The translations under genes and the position numbers were made by a program. 10,898 nucleotides of DNA from JBGPLH01 sp041486365 [NCBI: Thermodesulfobacteriota bacterium] (GTDB lineage: Bacteria > JAUYMQ01). Shown in pieces: positions 1 to 7,298 of the stretch (position 1 is the stretch's first letter; each line of letters starts with the position of its first letter). The notes below the pieces were generated by a model that did no database searches, was not told where the DNA came from, and was given only the letters and a program-made list of their open reading frames with translations. The stretch spans positions 1-10,898 of the forward strand of contig JBGPLH010000084.1 in NCBI GenBank assembly GCA_041486365.1, given 5' to 3'.

Positions 1-869
1 AGGACGGCGGAGGCCGCCTGGTCCGCCGTCGCGCCTCCGGCGTGCAGCAGGAATCCGAGCGCCGCATCGCGCGATCCGAGCCCCTGGGGGATCAGCGAGA
101 CGATCCCGATGAGGTAGGCGGCGCAGTAGGCGGCCAGGAGGAAAAGAATCGGCGGGTCGATCCCCGACGCGCGAAGGCTCACTTTCAGCATCCCGGCCAC
201 CGCAAGATCCACCAGCAGGAAACAGATGGCGAAGATCCCGACGAGCGGGGGCCGGACGTGGGCCGCCGCGGCCAGGAGCGGCGCCGCGGCCGGGCGAAGT
301 CGCGCCGGCAGCCGCGCGAGGATTGCGTCGGGATGACGGACGGCGACGCGCCCGACGACCATGGCGAGGACCGCGCCCACCACCGCCGCGAGCGCGAGCA
401 GCGCGCCCGACGTGCCCTTGAGCGCGGGGATCGCGAGGGGAGCCGCCGCCACGGACGCCAGCGCCGCCACGGCGATCGCCAGGAACCCCTCCAGCGGTAT
501 CAGGATCGAGCCGGCGGCAAGCGGAACGCCGTAGCGCTCCTTCAGAAGATAGACCCGCATCGGAAATCCCATGCGGAGCGGATTCGTGGCGTTCACCGCC
601 TGGGAGGCCAGCATCACCGCCGAAAGGCCGAGGAAGGGAACGCGCGCACCCGCGCGCCGCAGGAAGATCCAGGAAGGGAGGAAGGTCAGCGCCATTCCCG
701 CCGAGACGAGCACGAGGATCGCGCCCCAGCCGGCCACGTCGAGGCTCGGGACGATGGCCCGGGGATCTAACCGCGCGAGGGCCCATAAGGCGCATGCGGC
801 GGCGGCCAGCAGGAACCCCCGCTCGATCCATCGCCGCGCATTGCTCCTCGCCGGCCCCGTCGCGCGCAT
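1..869 (-). CDS. Flippase-like integral membrane protein (UPF0104/AglD2, LPG-synthase TM-like), 3' end outside window
   Basis: I translated this minus-strand frame from the ATG at 869-867; 289 codons are visible and no stop occurs before the left edge, so the C-terminus is missing. The protein is very hydrophobic, with likely membrane segments near residues 18-33, 48-68, 120-145, 157-173, 210-230 and 241-262. Two blocks match the UPF0104 family (TIGR00374-like, related to the membrane part of lysylphosphatidylglycerol synthase): N-A-T-N-P-L-R-M-G with a following R at 93-105, and S-L-I-P-Q-G-L-G-S-R-D-A-A-L at 258-271. Family members are proposed to move or bind lipid-linked substrates, and archaeal AglD acts in glycan assembly. 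The start lies 10 bases after the radical SAM stop, with AGGGG (881-877) seven bases upstream and overlapping that stop, so it belongs to the same operon. The family call is solid; transport activity is inferred. Confidence 0.82.
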   Translation of the reverse strand, partial: MRATGPARSNARRWIERGFLLAAAACALWALARLDPRAIVPSLDVAGWGAILVLVSAGMALTFLPSWIFLRRAGARVPFLGLSAVMLASQAVNATNPLRMGFPMRVYLLKERYGVPLAAGSILIPLEGFLAIAVAALASVAAAPLAIPALKGTSGALLALAAVVGAVLAMVVGRVAVRHPDAILARLPARLRPAAAPLLAAAAHVRPPLVGIFAICFLLVDLAVAGMLKVSLRASGIDPPILFLLAAYCAAYLIGIVSLIPQGLGSRDAALGFLLHAGGATADQAASAV

Positions 870-879
870 GGCGGCGCCC

Positions 880-2046
880 CTATTCGTCGACCCGCACCTG
901 GAGCGGGATGAGGTCCGTCGGTTCCTCCGAGCCGGGGGACGCGCCGCCTGGCGTGCCCAGCGGATGTCCCGCGTGTCCCGGCATATTCGCCCGGGAAGGG
1001 CCCGGCTGTGGCCGCGACGTCATGCCGCACCAGGAGCGGCAGTGGTCGGGGTAGTCCTCGTCGAGCATGAGCTGGCGGAAGTCCCTGGCCGCCCCCGACT
1101 CCAGCGCTCCGCGCAGGCCCGTCTCGAAGACGCTCGCAAGCGGCCGGTGCGCGTAGTTGCAGCAGGGCGCGAGGTATCCGTCCTTGTTGATGTAGACGAT
1201 CCCGGCGAAGGGGCTCACGCAGGGGCTCGGCCGATCGAGGAAGTACTCCAGGTTGTCGACGTTCGTCTCGAAGCCGTAGGAGTGGCACTTCGCGCGAACC
1301 TCGTCCATGAACGAGCGCACGTCGGGGTCCGTCACCGTGAGGCTCACGAATCCGTGATCGAGGCTCGCGGTGCTCTCGTGCAGCCCCTGGAAGTGGAGCG
1401 TCTTCACGTTGCCGATGCCGGCGGCCAGCTCCGGCATGTTCCGGAGCGAGTCGATGTTGTCCCGGCTCACCACCGCGTTGATCCGGAGGGGGATGTTCGA
1501 GATCGAGGTGAAGTAGCGCATGTTGTCGAGGATCCGGTTGAGATCCACCTTTCGGATCGCGCGGAACGTCTCCGGATCGGTCGCGTCGATGCTCACGGCC
1601 AGCTCGCCGAGGCCCGACTCGACCAGCTCCTTGCCCAGGTGCCGCAGCATCGTCCCGTTGGTCGTCACCGAGGGAGTGCGAACGTACTTCGCGGCGTGGC
1701 GGATCACCTCGATGATGCGCGGGTACATGAGCGGCTCCCCCTCTCCGAACAGGTGGAGCAGGCGCACGCCCCTGCACTCCTCGATGAGCTTCATGAGGGG
1801 ATCGAAGGGCATGTCGCCCACCTGCCCGAGCATCTCGAGGTTCTCGCGGTAGCACCACTTGCAGCGCATGTTGCAGCGGTTCGTGATCTCAATCTGCACC
1901 ACGCTGGGGGGGAAGTTGTAGTAGCGCAGCCGGGCGTGACGCCGCAGCACGCGCACCTCGAACAGGCGGAGTACGTCGAGCTTGTTCTTGGCCCAGAGGG
2001 CGCGGGTGAGGTAGCGGGCACGATGAAGGTTCGGGAGCCTGGTCAT
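880..2046 (-). CDS. Radical SAM protein with reduced SPASM/twitch-type C-terminal cluster domain
   Basis: The 388-residue protein carries the radical SAM signature C58-x3-C62-x2-C65 (CNMRCKWC), which binds the [4Fe-4S] cluster that cleaves SAM. It is followed by GEGEP at 101-105, the usual GGE-type SAM-binding motif, and a TTNGT strand at 128-132. A second cysteine set lies near the end: C276-x13-G290-x4-C295, C296, then C336-x3-C340. This fits the start of a SPASM domain but with fewer cysteines than the full form, suggesting one auxiliary cluster. Residues 342-380 form a Pro/Gly/Ser-rich tail that is probably disordered. The ATG start (2046-2044) overlaps the methyltransferase stop in an ATGA junction, so translation is coupled. 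The substrate is unknown. In this setting it may modify a sugar, lipid or peptide, and nothing seen here decides which. Family call sure, reaction open. Confidence 0.93.
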   Translation of the reverse strand: MTRLPNLHRARYLTRALWAKNKLDVLRLFEVRVLRRHARLRYYNFPPSVVQIEITNRCNMRCKWCYRENLEMLGQVGDMPFDPLMKLIEECRGVRLLHLFGEGEPLMYPRIIEVIRHAAKYVRTPSVTTNGTMLRHLGKELVESGLGELAVSIDATDPETFRAIRKVDLNRILDNMRYFTSISNIPLRINAVVSRDNIDSLRNMPELAAGIGNVKTLHFQGLHESTASLDHGFVSLTVTDPDVRSFMDEVRAKCHSYGFETNVDNLEYFLDRPSPCVSPFAGIVYINKDGYLAPCCNYAHRPLASVFETGLRGALESGAARDFRQLMLDEDYPDHCRSWCGMTSRPQPGPSRANMPGHAGHPLGTPGGASPGSEEPTDLIPLQVRVDE

Positions 2047-2894
2047 GACGAGGGGTTTCCTTCCTTATGGATCGGCACGCCGCCCTGATCCGAAGGCGTC
2101 GCGACGAAGAAGTGTTGCCGGAAGAACAGGTTCCGGAGACCGGGCACGTGGCTCGCCGCCCAGGCGATCGGGTGCTTGCCGGGGAGGTTCGCGTTCTTCA
2201 CCACGGTCGTGTTGGCGAGGAGCCGCAGCCCCGCCGCCCGACACAGCCGATCCACGGATCCGGGCGCGTAATAGAACGTGTGGGTGATGCCGGGCTCCGG
2301 CGCGCGGTGGGCCGGGGCGTGATCGAGCGCGCCGATCGAGAGGATCACCCCGCCGGGGCGGAGGAGCGCGCGAAACCGGCGAAGCGCCCCGAGGGGGTCG
2401 TGCAGGTAGCAGAAATTGTCGAACATCGTGATCGCGTCGAGGGAGTGGCGAGGAAGCCCGAACATCTCGTCGGGCCCCATCACCTTGAGGTGGGGCGTCT
2501 CCCGCGCGATCACCTCCCGCGCGGCGGCCGACGCCTCCACCCCGAGCACGTCCCAGCCGGCATCGGAGGCCTCCCGGAGGAAGACCCCCGTCGCGCACCC
2601 GTGATCGAGGAGCCGTCCCTTCGGCGCGTAGCGGGAGAGCAGGCGGACCCGCCGGCGGGCGACCTCGCGCCGCCAGTCCTCTCCCGAACGGTAGTGCTCG
2701 TAGTCGGTCTCCGGTCGCGCGGCGAAGTATTGATCGTAGAAATCGGCCATGGCGACCGGCGCGGGTCGCGTGGCGGCGTAGCACAGCCCGCACCGCTCGC
2801 AGCGCACGATGGTGTGCGGCGGCTTCACGGCGACGACCTGCCGCGGCGCGGGGCCGCACAGCGCGCAGGACACGTTTTCCGTCCGCTCGTTCAC
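2043..2894 (-). CDS. Class I SAM-dependent methyltransferase with N-terminal zinc-binding cysteines
   Basis: The 283-residue protein starts at GTG 2894-2892, which overlaps the upstream stop as GTGA and has AGGAG (2904-2900) five bases upstream. The open frame continues far upstream without a start codon being needed, so this coupled GTG is the best start. Two cysteine pairs, C10-x2-C13 and C32-x2-C35, form a small zinc-knuckle-like module of the kind seen before Methyltransf_11/23 domains. Motif I is LLDHGCATGVF at 95-105, with an acidic strand end in GVEAS at 118-122, and a later LLRPGG loop at 177-182. The core is a Rossmann-type SAM methyltransferase. Some sugar C-methyltransferases share this zinc-plus-MT layout but are longer (about 410 residues), so the acceptor cannot be assigned. 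Position between the Rossmann protein and the radical SAM gene suggests action on the sugar or glycolipid product of the cluster. Confidence 0.9.
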   Translation of the reverse strand: MNERTENVSCALCGPAPRQVVAVKPPHTIVRCERCGLCYAATRPAPVAMADFYDQYFAARPETDYEHYRSGEDWRREVARRRVRLLSRYAPKGRLLDHGCATGVFLREASDAGWDVLGVEASAAAREVIARETPHLKVMGPDEMFGLPRHSLDAITMFDNFCYLHDPLGALRRFRALLRPGGVILSIGALDHAPAHRAPEPGITHTFYYAPGSVDRLCRAAGLRLLANTTVVKNANLPGKHPIAWAASHVPGLRNLFFRQHFFVATPSDQGGVPIHKEGNPSS

Positions 2895-3949
2895 GCCTTC
2901 TCCTGCACGATCTGGACAAGACCCTCGGGCCCCGGTCGCCCGAGCAGCATGGCGCCCGCGAGGAGCCCCGCGGCGTGGAGTCCCACCAGCGGCGCGGGTC
3001 CCAGGAAGGCCATCGTCCGTCCCATCCGCCGCGGGCCGATCTCCTCTTCCGGAAAGACCGGCACCCCGGCCGCCCGCAGCTCGCCCGCGCGCACCCACCC
3101 GGCGAACTGCACCACGGCCGCATGGGGCGCGCGCTTCTGAAGCGACTCGACCGTGAGCTCGCCCCCCTTGCCGAGCATCAGCGTCTCCCGCGTGTAGTCC
3201 GCCACGATGAGGGCGTCGGCGTTCTCCACGGCCCAGGCGCCCTGATCGCCCGAGAGCGCCGGCGCGCGCCGGACATCGGCGCCGAGCCTCGCCAGCGCCG
3301 CCGCGATCCGGCTCGCGAACTTGCCCTCCCCCGCCACGGCGATGCGCGATCCGTGCACCTCCACCTGGAGGGCGTGGAGCATCTTCACGGCCAGCAGGCC
3401 GTTGTGCTCGAATACGTCCACCGCCGGGTGATCCTCGTTCACGGCCCCCACGCGCACGCCGCGGGCGGCGCAGGCGCGGAGATCGATGTCCCCCGGCCGC
3501 AGCTCCCAGGCCTCGCACATGGCCGCGATGGCCCTGCCCTCGCCGAGCTTCCGGACCTTCGCGGCGTCCAGCGGCCGCACCCAGCCGAGGTTCGTGACGA
3601 GATCGGCCTGCTTCAGCACCGCCGCGTCGAGCCGTTCCACCGGGACGATCCGATCCGGGGCACCCAGTCGCTTGCGCCAGCGCGCCACCACACCGTGAGC
3701 CTCCTCCGCCTTCCCGAAGCGCGAGTCGCGCGCCACCGTGAACACGCGCGACGCGCCCGCCCAGGCAGCGATCACGGCGGTGAGGGCGAAGTGGCCCGTT
3801 GCCGCCTCGGTGACGACGGTCAGGTCGCGGAGATCGAGCCCGAGCCGATCGACCGCGCGGGTGACGAGCGCGCGCAGCCGCTCCGGATGGACCGCTTCCG
3901 GTCCCGGCTCCGGGGCCCCGCGACGCGGATCAGGAGTGTAGGGGGTCAT
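2891..3949 (-). CDS. Unassigned Rossmann-type, dehydrogenase-like protein
   Basis: I do not recognise a characterised family for this 352-residue protein. It has two alpha/beta lobes. The first contains TVVTEAATGHFALTAVIAAW (44-63) and a V-F-T-V-A-R-D-S-R-F strand-loop at 69-78. The second has a dinucleotide-type glycine loop, A-V-A-G-E-G-K-F-A-S at 204-213, with a long helix and G-A-D-V following. Between them lie C145-E-A-W-E-L-R-P-G-D-I-D-L and VGAVNEDHPAVDVFEHNG (167-184). The two-lobe layout recalls D-2-hydroxyacid dehydrogenases or S-adenosylhomocysteine hydrolase, but I see no diagnostic catalytic His/Glu/Arg set of either. The start ATG 3949-3947 overlaps the aminotransferase stop (ATGA) and has a near-perfect AGGAGGT six bases upstream. 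Its stop overlaps the methyltransferase start. Context suggests an NAD(P)-dependent redox or lyase step on a nucleotide sugar; that is inference only. Confidence 0.88.
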   Translation of the reverse strand: MTPYTPDPRRGAPEPGPEAVHPERLRALVTRAVDRLGLDLRDLTVVTEAATGHFALTAVIAAWAGASRVFTVARDSRFGKAEEAHGVVARWRKRLGAPDRIVPVERLDAAVLKQADLVTNLGWVRPLDAAKVRKLGEGRAIAAMCEAWELRPGDIDLRACAARGVRVGAVNEDHPAVDVFEHNGLLAVKMLHALQVEVHGSRIAVAGEGKFASRIAAALARLGADVRRAPALSGDQGAWAVENADALIVADYTRETLMLGKGGELTVESLQKRAPHAAVVQFAGWVRAGELRAAGVPVFPEEEIGPRRMGRTMAFLGPAPLVGLHAAGLLAGAMLLGRPGPEGLVQIVQEKA

Positions 3950-5073
3950 GCGAGCACCTCCTCGAGGACGGCGATCACGCGGCCCTGGGACGCGGGGTCG
4001 AGCCCCGGGTACAGCGGCAGGGTCAGGCTCCGCTCCCGGGCGGCCCACGCCTTCGGGAACGACTTCGCGGAGAAACCGAAGGTCCGCCGGTACCAACCGA
4101 GCATCGGCACGCAGTGGGTACCGAAAGTGGTCTCGATCCCGGCGCGGCGGAGCGCCGCCTGGGCCCGCGCGCGGAGCGCCCGGGTGCCCAGGAGCAGGAC
4201 GAAGGACTGCACCGATGCGATCCGGTCCGGGAGCGCGGGCGGAAGGCCTACCCCGGGCAGCCGCGAGAGCGCCTCGCGGTAGATCGCCGCCAGCCGCGCC
4301 CTCTCCGCGAGGATCCCGTCGAGGCGCTCGAGCTGCGCGAGTCCGAGCGCTCCCTGGAGATCGGTCATGCGGCAGTTGAGCCCCGGTGCATCCATCCGGA
4401 ATCCCTTCGCCGTGCGCACCATCCCGTGGGTGCGCAGCGCCGCAACCCGCTGGGCCAGCGCGCGCTTCGACGTCACCAGCAGACCCCCCTCCCCCGTCGT
4501 CAGGATCTTGCGGGGGTGAAAGGAGAAGCAGCCCGCGTCGCCCATCGTCCCGGCCGCGCGGCCGCGCAGGCTCGACCCGAGCGCGCATGCGGCGTCCTCG
4601 ACCAGGGCCGGGCGCTTCCCCCGCGCCGCGCGGGATACCGCGGCGCGGATGGCCGGGACATCGGCGAGCAGCCCGAAGGGATGCACGGGCATCACGGCGC
4701 GCGTGCGGCGCGTCACCGCGCGGGCGAAGTCCTCGGGCGTCGCCGCGAAGTCCTCCAGCGAGATGTCGCAGAACACGGGGCGCGCTCCGAGCCAGGCCAC
4801 CACGTTGGCCGTGGCCGGAAACGTGAAGGCCGGCACGATCACCTCGTTGCCGCGCCCCACGCCGAGCGCGGCCAGCGCGAGATGGAGCGCCGCGGTCCCG
4901 CTGCTCACCGCCACCGCGTGCGGCACGCCCAGGCGCGCCGCCAGCTTCTCCTCGAAGGCGCGCACGCAGGGACCCTGCACGAGGTCGCCGCCCGCGAGCA
5001 CCGCGAGCACGGCCCGCGCCTCGTCCCGGCCGACCGAGGGACGCGAGAGGCGAATATCGTTAGGCGCGCGCAC
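3946..5073 (-). CDS. DegT/DnrJ/EryC1/StrS-family PLP-dependent aminotransferase (nucleotide-sugar type)
   Basis: This is a full-length (375-residue) member of the DegT/DnrJ/EryC1/StrS family, which usually transfers an amino group from glutamate to a keto sugar bound to a nucleotide. Landmarks are the phosphate-binding S57-S-G-T-A-A, the E-V-I-V-P-A-F-T-F-P block at 77-86, E159-D160 contacting the PLP ring, and the Schiff-base lysine K189 in SFHPRKILTTGEGG. The residue after E-D-A-A is Cys (C163) where many relatives carry Gln or His. The start is GTG 5073-5071, with GGAG (5084-5081) seven bases upstream, and it overlaps the epimerase gene by 14 bases. Pairing with a sugar epimerase/dehydratase upstream supports production of an amino sugar. 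Some family members act as dehydratases instead, but those lack the lysine, which is present here. Confidence 0.95.
   Translation of the reverse strand: MRAPNDIRLSRPSVGRDEARAVLAVLAGGDLVQGPCVRAFEEKLAARLGVPHAVAVSSGTAALHLALAALGVGRGNEVIVPAFTFPATANVVAWLGARPVFCDISLEDFAATPEDFARAVTRRTRAVMPVHPFGLLADVPAIRAAVSRAARGKRPALVEDAACALGSSLRGRAAGTMGDAGCFSFHPRKILTTGEGGLLVTSKRALAQRVAALRTHGMVRTAKGFRMDAPGLNCRMTDLQGALGLAQLERLDGILAERARLAAIYREALSRLPGVGLPPALPDRIASVQSFVLLLGTRALRARAQAALRRAGIETTFGTHCVPMLGWYRRTFGFSAKSFPKAWAARERSLTLPLYPGLDPASQGRVIAVLEEVLA
3956..3962 (-). promoter_or_regulatory. Near-perfect Shine-Dalgarno site for the unassigned Rossmann gene
   Basis: AGGAGGT lies inside the last codons of the aminotransferase gene, six bases before ATG 3949-3947. 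It is the strongest ribosome site in the window and suggests the Rossmann gene is initiated efficiently in its own right, beyond simple re-initiation at the ATGA overlap. Confidence 0.75.
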
Positions 5074-6046
5074 GGTACCACTCCGCCGTGCGGCGGATGC
5101 CCTCGTCGAGGTCCACCGTCGGCCTGTAACCGAGAATCTGCTTCGCCTTCTCGACGCTCGGGATCCGCAGCTCCACGTCGGCGTAGGTCTTCGGCTCGAA
5201 CAGGATGCGGCTCCTGCTGGCCGTCACGCGCACCACCGTCTCGGCGAGGCCGTAGATGGTGATCGTCCCGCGCGGGTTGCCGATGTTGAAGACGTTTCCC
5301 ACCGCCGCCGGGTTCTCCAGGCACAGCAGGACCCCCTCGACGAGATCGTCCACGTAGCACCAGGAGCGGATCTGATCGCCGTCGCCATGGATCGTGATGG
5401 GCTCGTCCACGATGGCCCGGCGCACGAAGATCTGCAGCGCGCCCTCCCCCACCTGACCCGGTCCGTACACGTTGAAGGGGCGCACGCTCACGACGGGGAG
5501 GCCGTGCTCCTTGTGGTAGGCGTGGCCCATGTGTTCGGCGGCGAGCTTGGAGACCGCGTAGGTCCAGCGCCCCTCGCCCACCCGGCCGAGCGTCGTGGAG
5601 TCGTGCTCCTCGCTCTTGTAGGCGTAGGAGCCGAACACCTCGCTCGTGGAGAAATCGACGAGCCGCAAGAGGCCCGGCTGCTCCATCGCCACCTCGAGCA
5701 CGTTGTAGGTGCCGATCAGGTTCACCTTCATCGTGGTCGTGATGCTCCGTATCACGGTGTCGATGCCCGCGATCGCCGCGAGATGCAGCACGATCTGCGC
5801 CCCTCGCATCGCCTCGCGCAGCCGCGGGAGATCGAGCACATCGCCCCTCACCACGGTGAGGTTCGCGTTGTTCCAGACGGCCCCCTGCCCGATCGCGTCG
5901 CGGGCGAAGGTGTCGTACACCGTGACCCGGTTCTTCTGGATCAGCCGCTCGACGAGCCGGCTCCCGATGAACCCGGCCCCGCCGGTGATGAAGATCCGCT
6001 TGCCTTCAATTGCCCCGAAGGATGTTCGGGCCGATATCTCATCCAT
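5060..6046 (-). CDS. NAD-dependent epimerase/dehydratase (extended SDR) acting on a nucleotide sugar
   Basis: The 328-residue protein is an extended short-chain dehydrogenase. It shows the NAD-binding loop TGGAGFIGS at 21-29, an acidic D45 after the second strand, GDVLD at 68-72, HLAA at 88-91, STSEVFG at 133-139 and the catalytic Y163-x3-K167. The substrate-binding RPFNVYGPGQ (189-198) and RSWCYVDDLVEG (227-238) blocks are typical of UDP-glucose 4-epimerase, dTDP-glucose 4,6-dehydratase and UDP-glucuronate decarboxylase relatives. I cannot choose among these by eye; the TSEVFG and RWTYAVSK segments lean toward the dehydratase/decarboxylase side. It starts at ATG 6046-6044, overlapping the GT4 stop by 8 bases, and its end overlaps the aminotransferase by 14 bases. 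It probably supplies the keto or epimerised sugar used by that enzyme. Confidence 0.94.
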   Translation of the reverse strand: MDEISARTSFGAIEGKRIFITGGAGFIGSRLVERLIQKNRVTVYDTFARDAIGQGAVWNNANLTVVRGDVLDLPRLREAMRGAQIVLHLAAIAGIDTVIRSITTTMKVNLIGTYNVLEVAMEQPGLLRLVDFSTSEVFGSYAYKSEEHDSTTLGRVGEGRWTYAVSKLAAEHMGHAYHKEHGLPVVSVRPFNVYGPGQVGEGALQIFVRRAIVDEPITIHGDGDQIRSWCYVDDLVEGVLLCLENPAAVGNVFNIGNPRGTITIYGLAETVVRVTASRSRILFEPKTYADVELRIPSVEKAKQILGYRPTVDLDEGIRRTAEWYRARA

Positions 6047-7259
6047 GAATCACGCTCTCGTAGAGTTTCACGGTGTCCTCGAAGATCAGGGCGTCGCGCC
6101 GGCGGTGCCCCTCGAGCAGCGCCCGCCCGCCCGCGGCCAGGTGATCGGCCAGCTCCGCATGGCCGAGGATCCGGTCCAGGGCCCGCGCGAGGGCCTGCGG
6201 ATCGCGCTGGGGCACCAGCCAGGCGGCCTCGCCGTGGGGGAACAGCTTCCTCTCACGTGAGAGTTGCTCGGCCCCGGCTTCGCCGGGGACCTCGGGTCCC
6301 CCGTCGCTGATCACGCAGGGCACGCCGAGGAACATCGCCTCCGCGATCGTCGTCGCCCAGCAGTTGTCCACCAGGTTGAGCGAGACGAAGACGTCGGAGG
6401 CCTTGAGAATCGAGCCGATGTCGCTCCGCGCGCCGGTGAAGATCGCGTGCCGAGCCAGCCCGCGCGACTTCGCGCCCTCCCGCAGCGAGAGCAGCAACGG
6501 GCCGTCACCGACGAAGACCACCTTGGTCGCCGGACGGCGCTCGACGAGCGCCACCGCCGCGTCGAGCATCGTCCAGGGATCCTTCAGCTCGTACATTCGC
6601 GCGATGAAGGTCACGACGCGCTCGTCCTTGATCCCGAACTCCCTCCGGAACGCGTCGCCGTCACCCGCGTTCAGCTCGGCTTCGTCCAGCGGCAGGAAGA
6701 TCCGGTGCAGCGTCTTGCCGGTCATGCCCGCGAGCCGGTCGTGCACCTCCGTGCAGGGCCCGCCGCCGGCCACGACCGCACGGGCGCCGCGGATCACGGC
6801 GCGGTTGAAGACCTCCGGCAGCGCGCGAAGGTCCGTCCCGAGCGGCGAGAGGATCACGGGCTTGCGCCGGAGCGCTCCCGCCGCGAGCGCCAGGGCGCCC
6901 ATCGGCGTCCAGAAGGCGTGGATCACGTCGGTGCCGCCCGCCATCCCGAGCGCGTGCCAGACCATGCTGGCCGCGAAGGGCACGAGCTGCGCCGCGGCTC
7001 CGCGATCACGCCCGATCCCCACCATCAGCCCCGCATCCCCGTAGGCGAGCCGCTCGAGCCGCCGGGGCCAGACGTAGGGGAACCGGATCACCTCCACGCC
7101 GTCCAGCCGCTCCCGCGCGGGAGCGTCCTTCCACCCTGGCGCGATCACCCGCACGTCGACGCCGAGGGCGGCGAGGCCCCTCGCCCAGCGGTGGAGGAAG
7201 ATCCCGGCGTAGTCGCCCGCGTATCGCGGGTAGGAGCTGGTGAGCCACAGGGCGCGCAT
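6039..7259 (-). CDS. Glycosyltransferase family 4 (GT-B fold)
   Basis: This 406-residue protein has the two-lobe GT-B layout of family GT4. The N-terminal lobe begins with W-L-T-S-S-Y-P-R-Y-A-G-D-Y-A-G and contains HAFWTPMGALAL (114-125), a probable acceptor-lobe segment. The donor lobe starts near residue 212 with VVTFIARMYELKDPWTML, followed by VVFVGDGPLL at 247-256 and the sugar-nucleotide block ending A-E307-A-M-F-L-G-V-P-C-V-I-S-D-G. In the usual E-x7-E motif the second Glu is E307, while the first position holds Asn (N299). The same substitution occurs in known GT4 subgroups, so the enzyme need not be dead. The ATG 7259-7257 lacks a strong ribosome site. The gene begins 39 bases after the GT2 stop and overlaps the epimerase gene. 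It likely extends a lipid-linked or capsular glycan in the cytoplasm; donor and acceptor are unknown. Confidence 0.93.
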   Translation of the reverse strand: MRALWLTSSYPRYAGDYAGIFLHRWARGLAALGVDVRVIAPGWKDAPARERLDGVEVIRFPYVWPRRLERLAYGDAGLMVGIGRDRGAAAQLVPFAASMVWHALGMAGGTDVIHAFWTPMGALALAAGALRRKPVILSPLGTDLRALPEVFNRAVIRGARAVVAGGGPCTEVHDRLAGMTGKTLHRIFLPLDEAELNAGDGDAFRREFGIKDERVVTFIARMYELKDPWTMLDAAVALVERRPATKVVFVGDGPLLLSLREGAKSRGLARHAIFTGARSDIGSILKASDVFVSLNLVDNCWATTIAEAMFLGVPCVISDGGPEVPGEAGAEQLSRERKLFPHGEAAWLVPQRDPQALARALDRILGHAELADHLAAGGRALLEGHRRRDALIFEDTVKLYESVIHG

Positions 7260-7298
7260 GAGAGAGCGAGTTCCATTCCGCGCAGTGCGCGCGAGCGG

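Noticed and set aside
571-2088. A 505-codon plus-strand open frame antisense to the radical SAM and flippase-like genes
   Set aside because: The translation is low-complexity Arg/His/Val-rich with no motif, while the minus strand encodes the complete radical SAM signature.
2043-3518. An extended 491-residue version of the methyltransferase
   Set aside because: The first 208 codons overlap the Rossmann gene in another frame and encode Arg/Gly-rich nonsense; the GTG at 2894 with AGGAG and a GTGA overlap is a natural start.
2891-4588. An extended 565-residue version of the Rossmann protein
   Set aside because: The extension overlaps the aminotransferase gene in another frame and has no fold signature; ATG 3949 has a near-perfect ribosome site.
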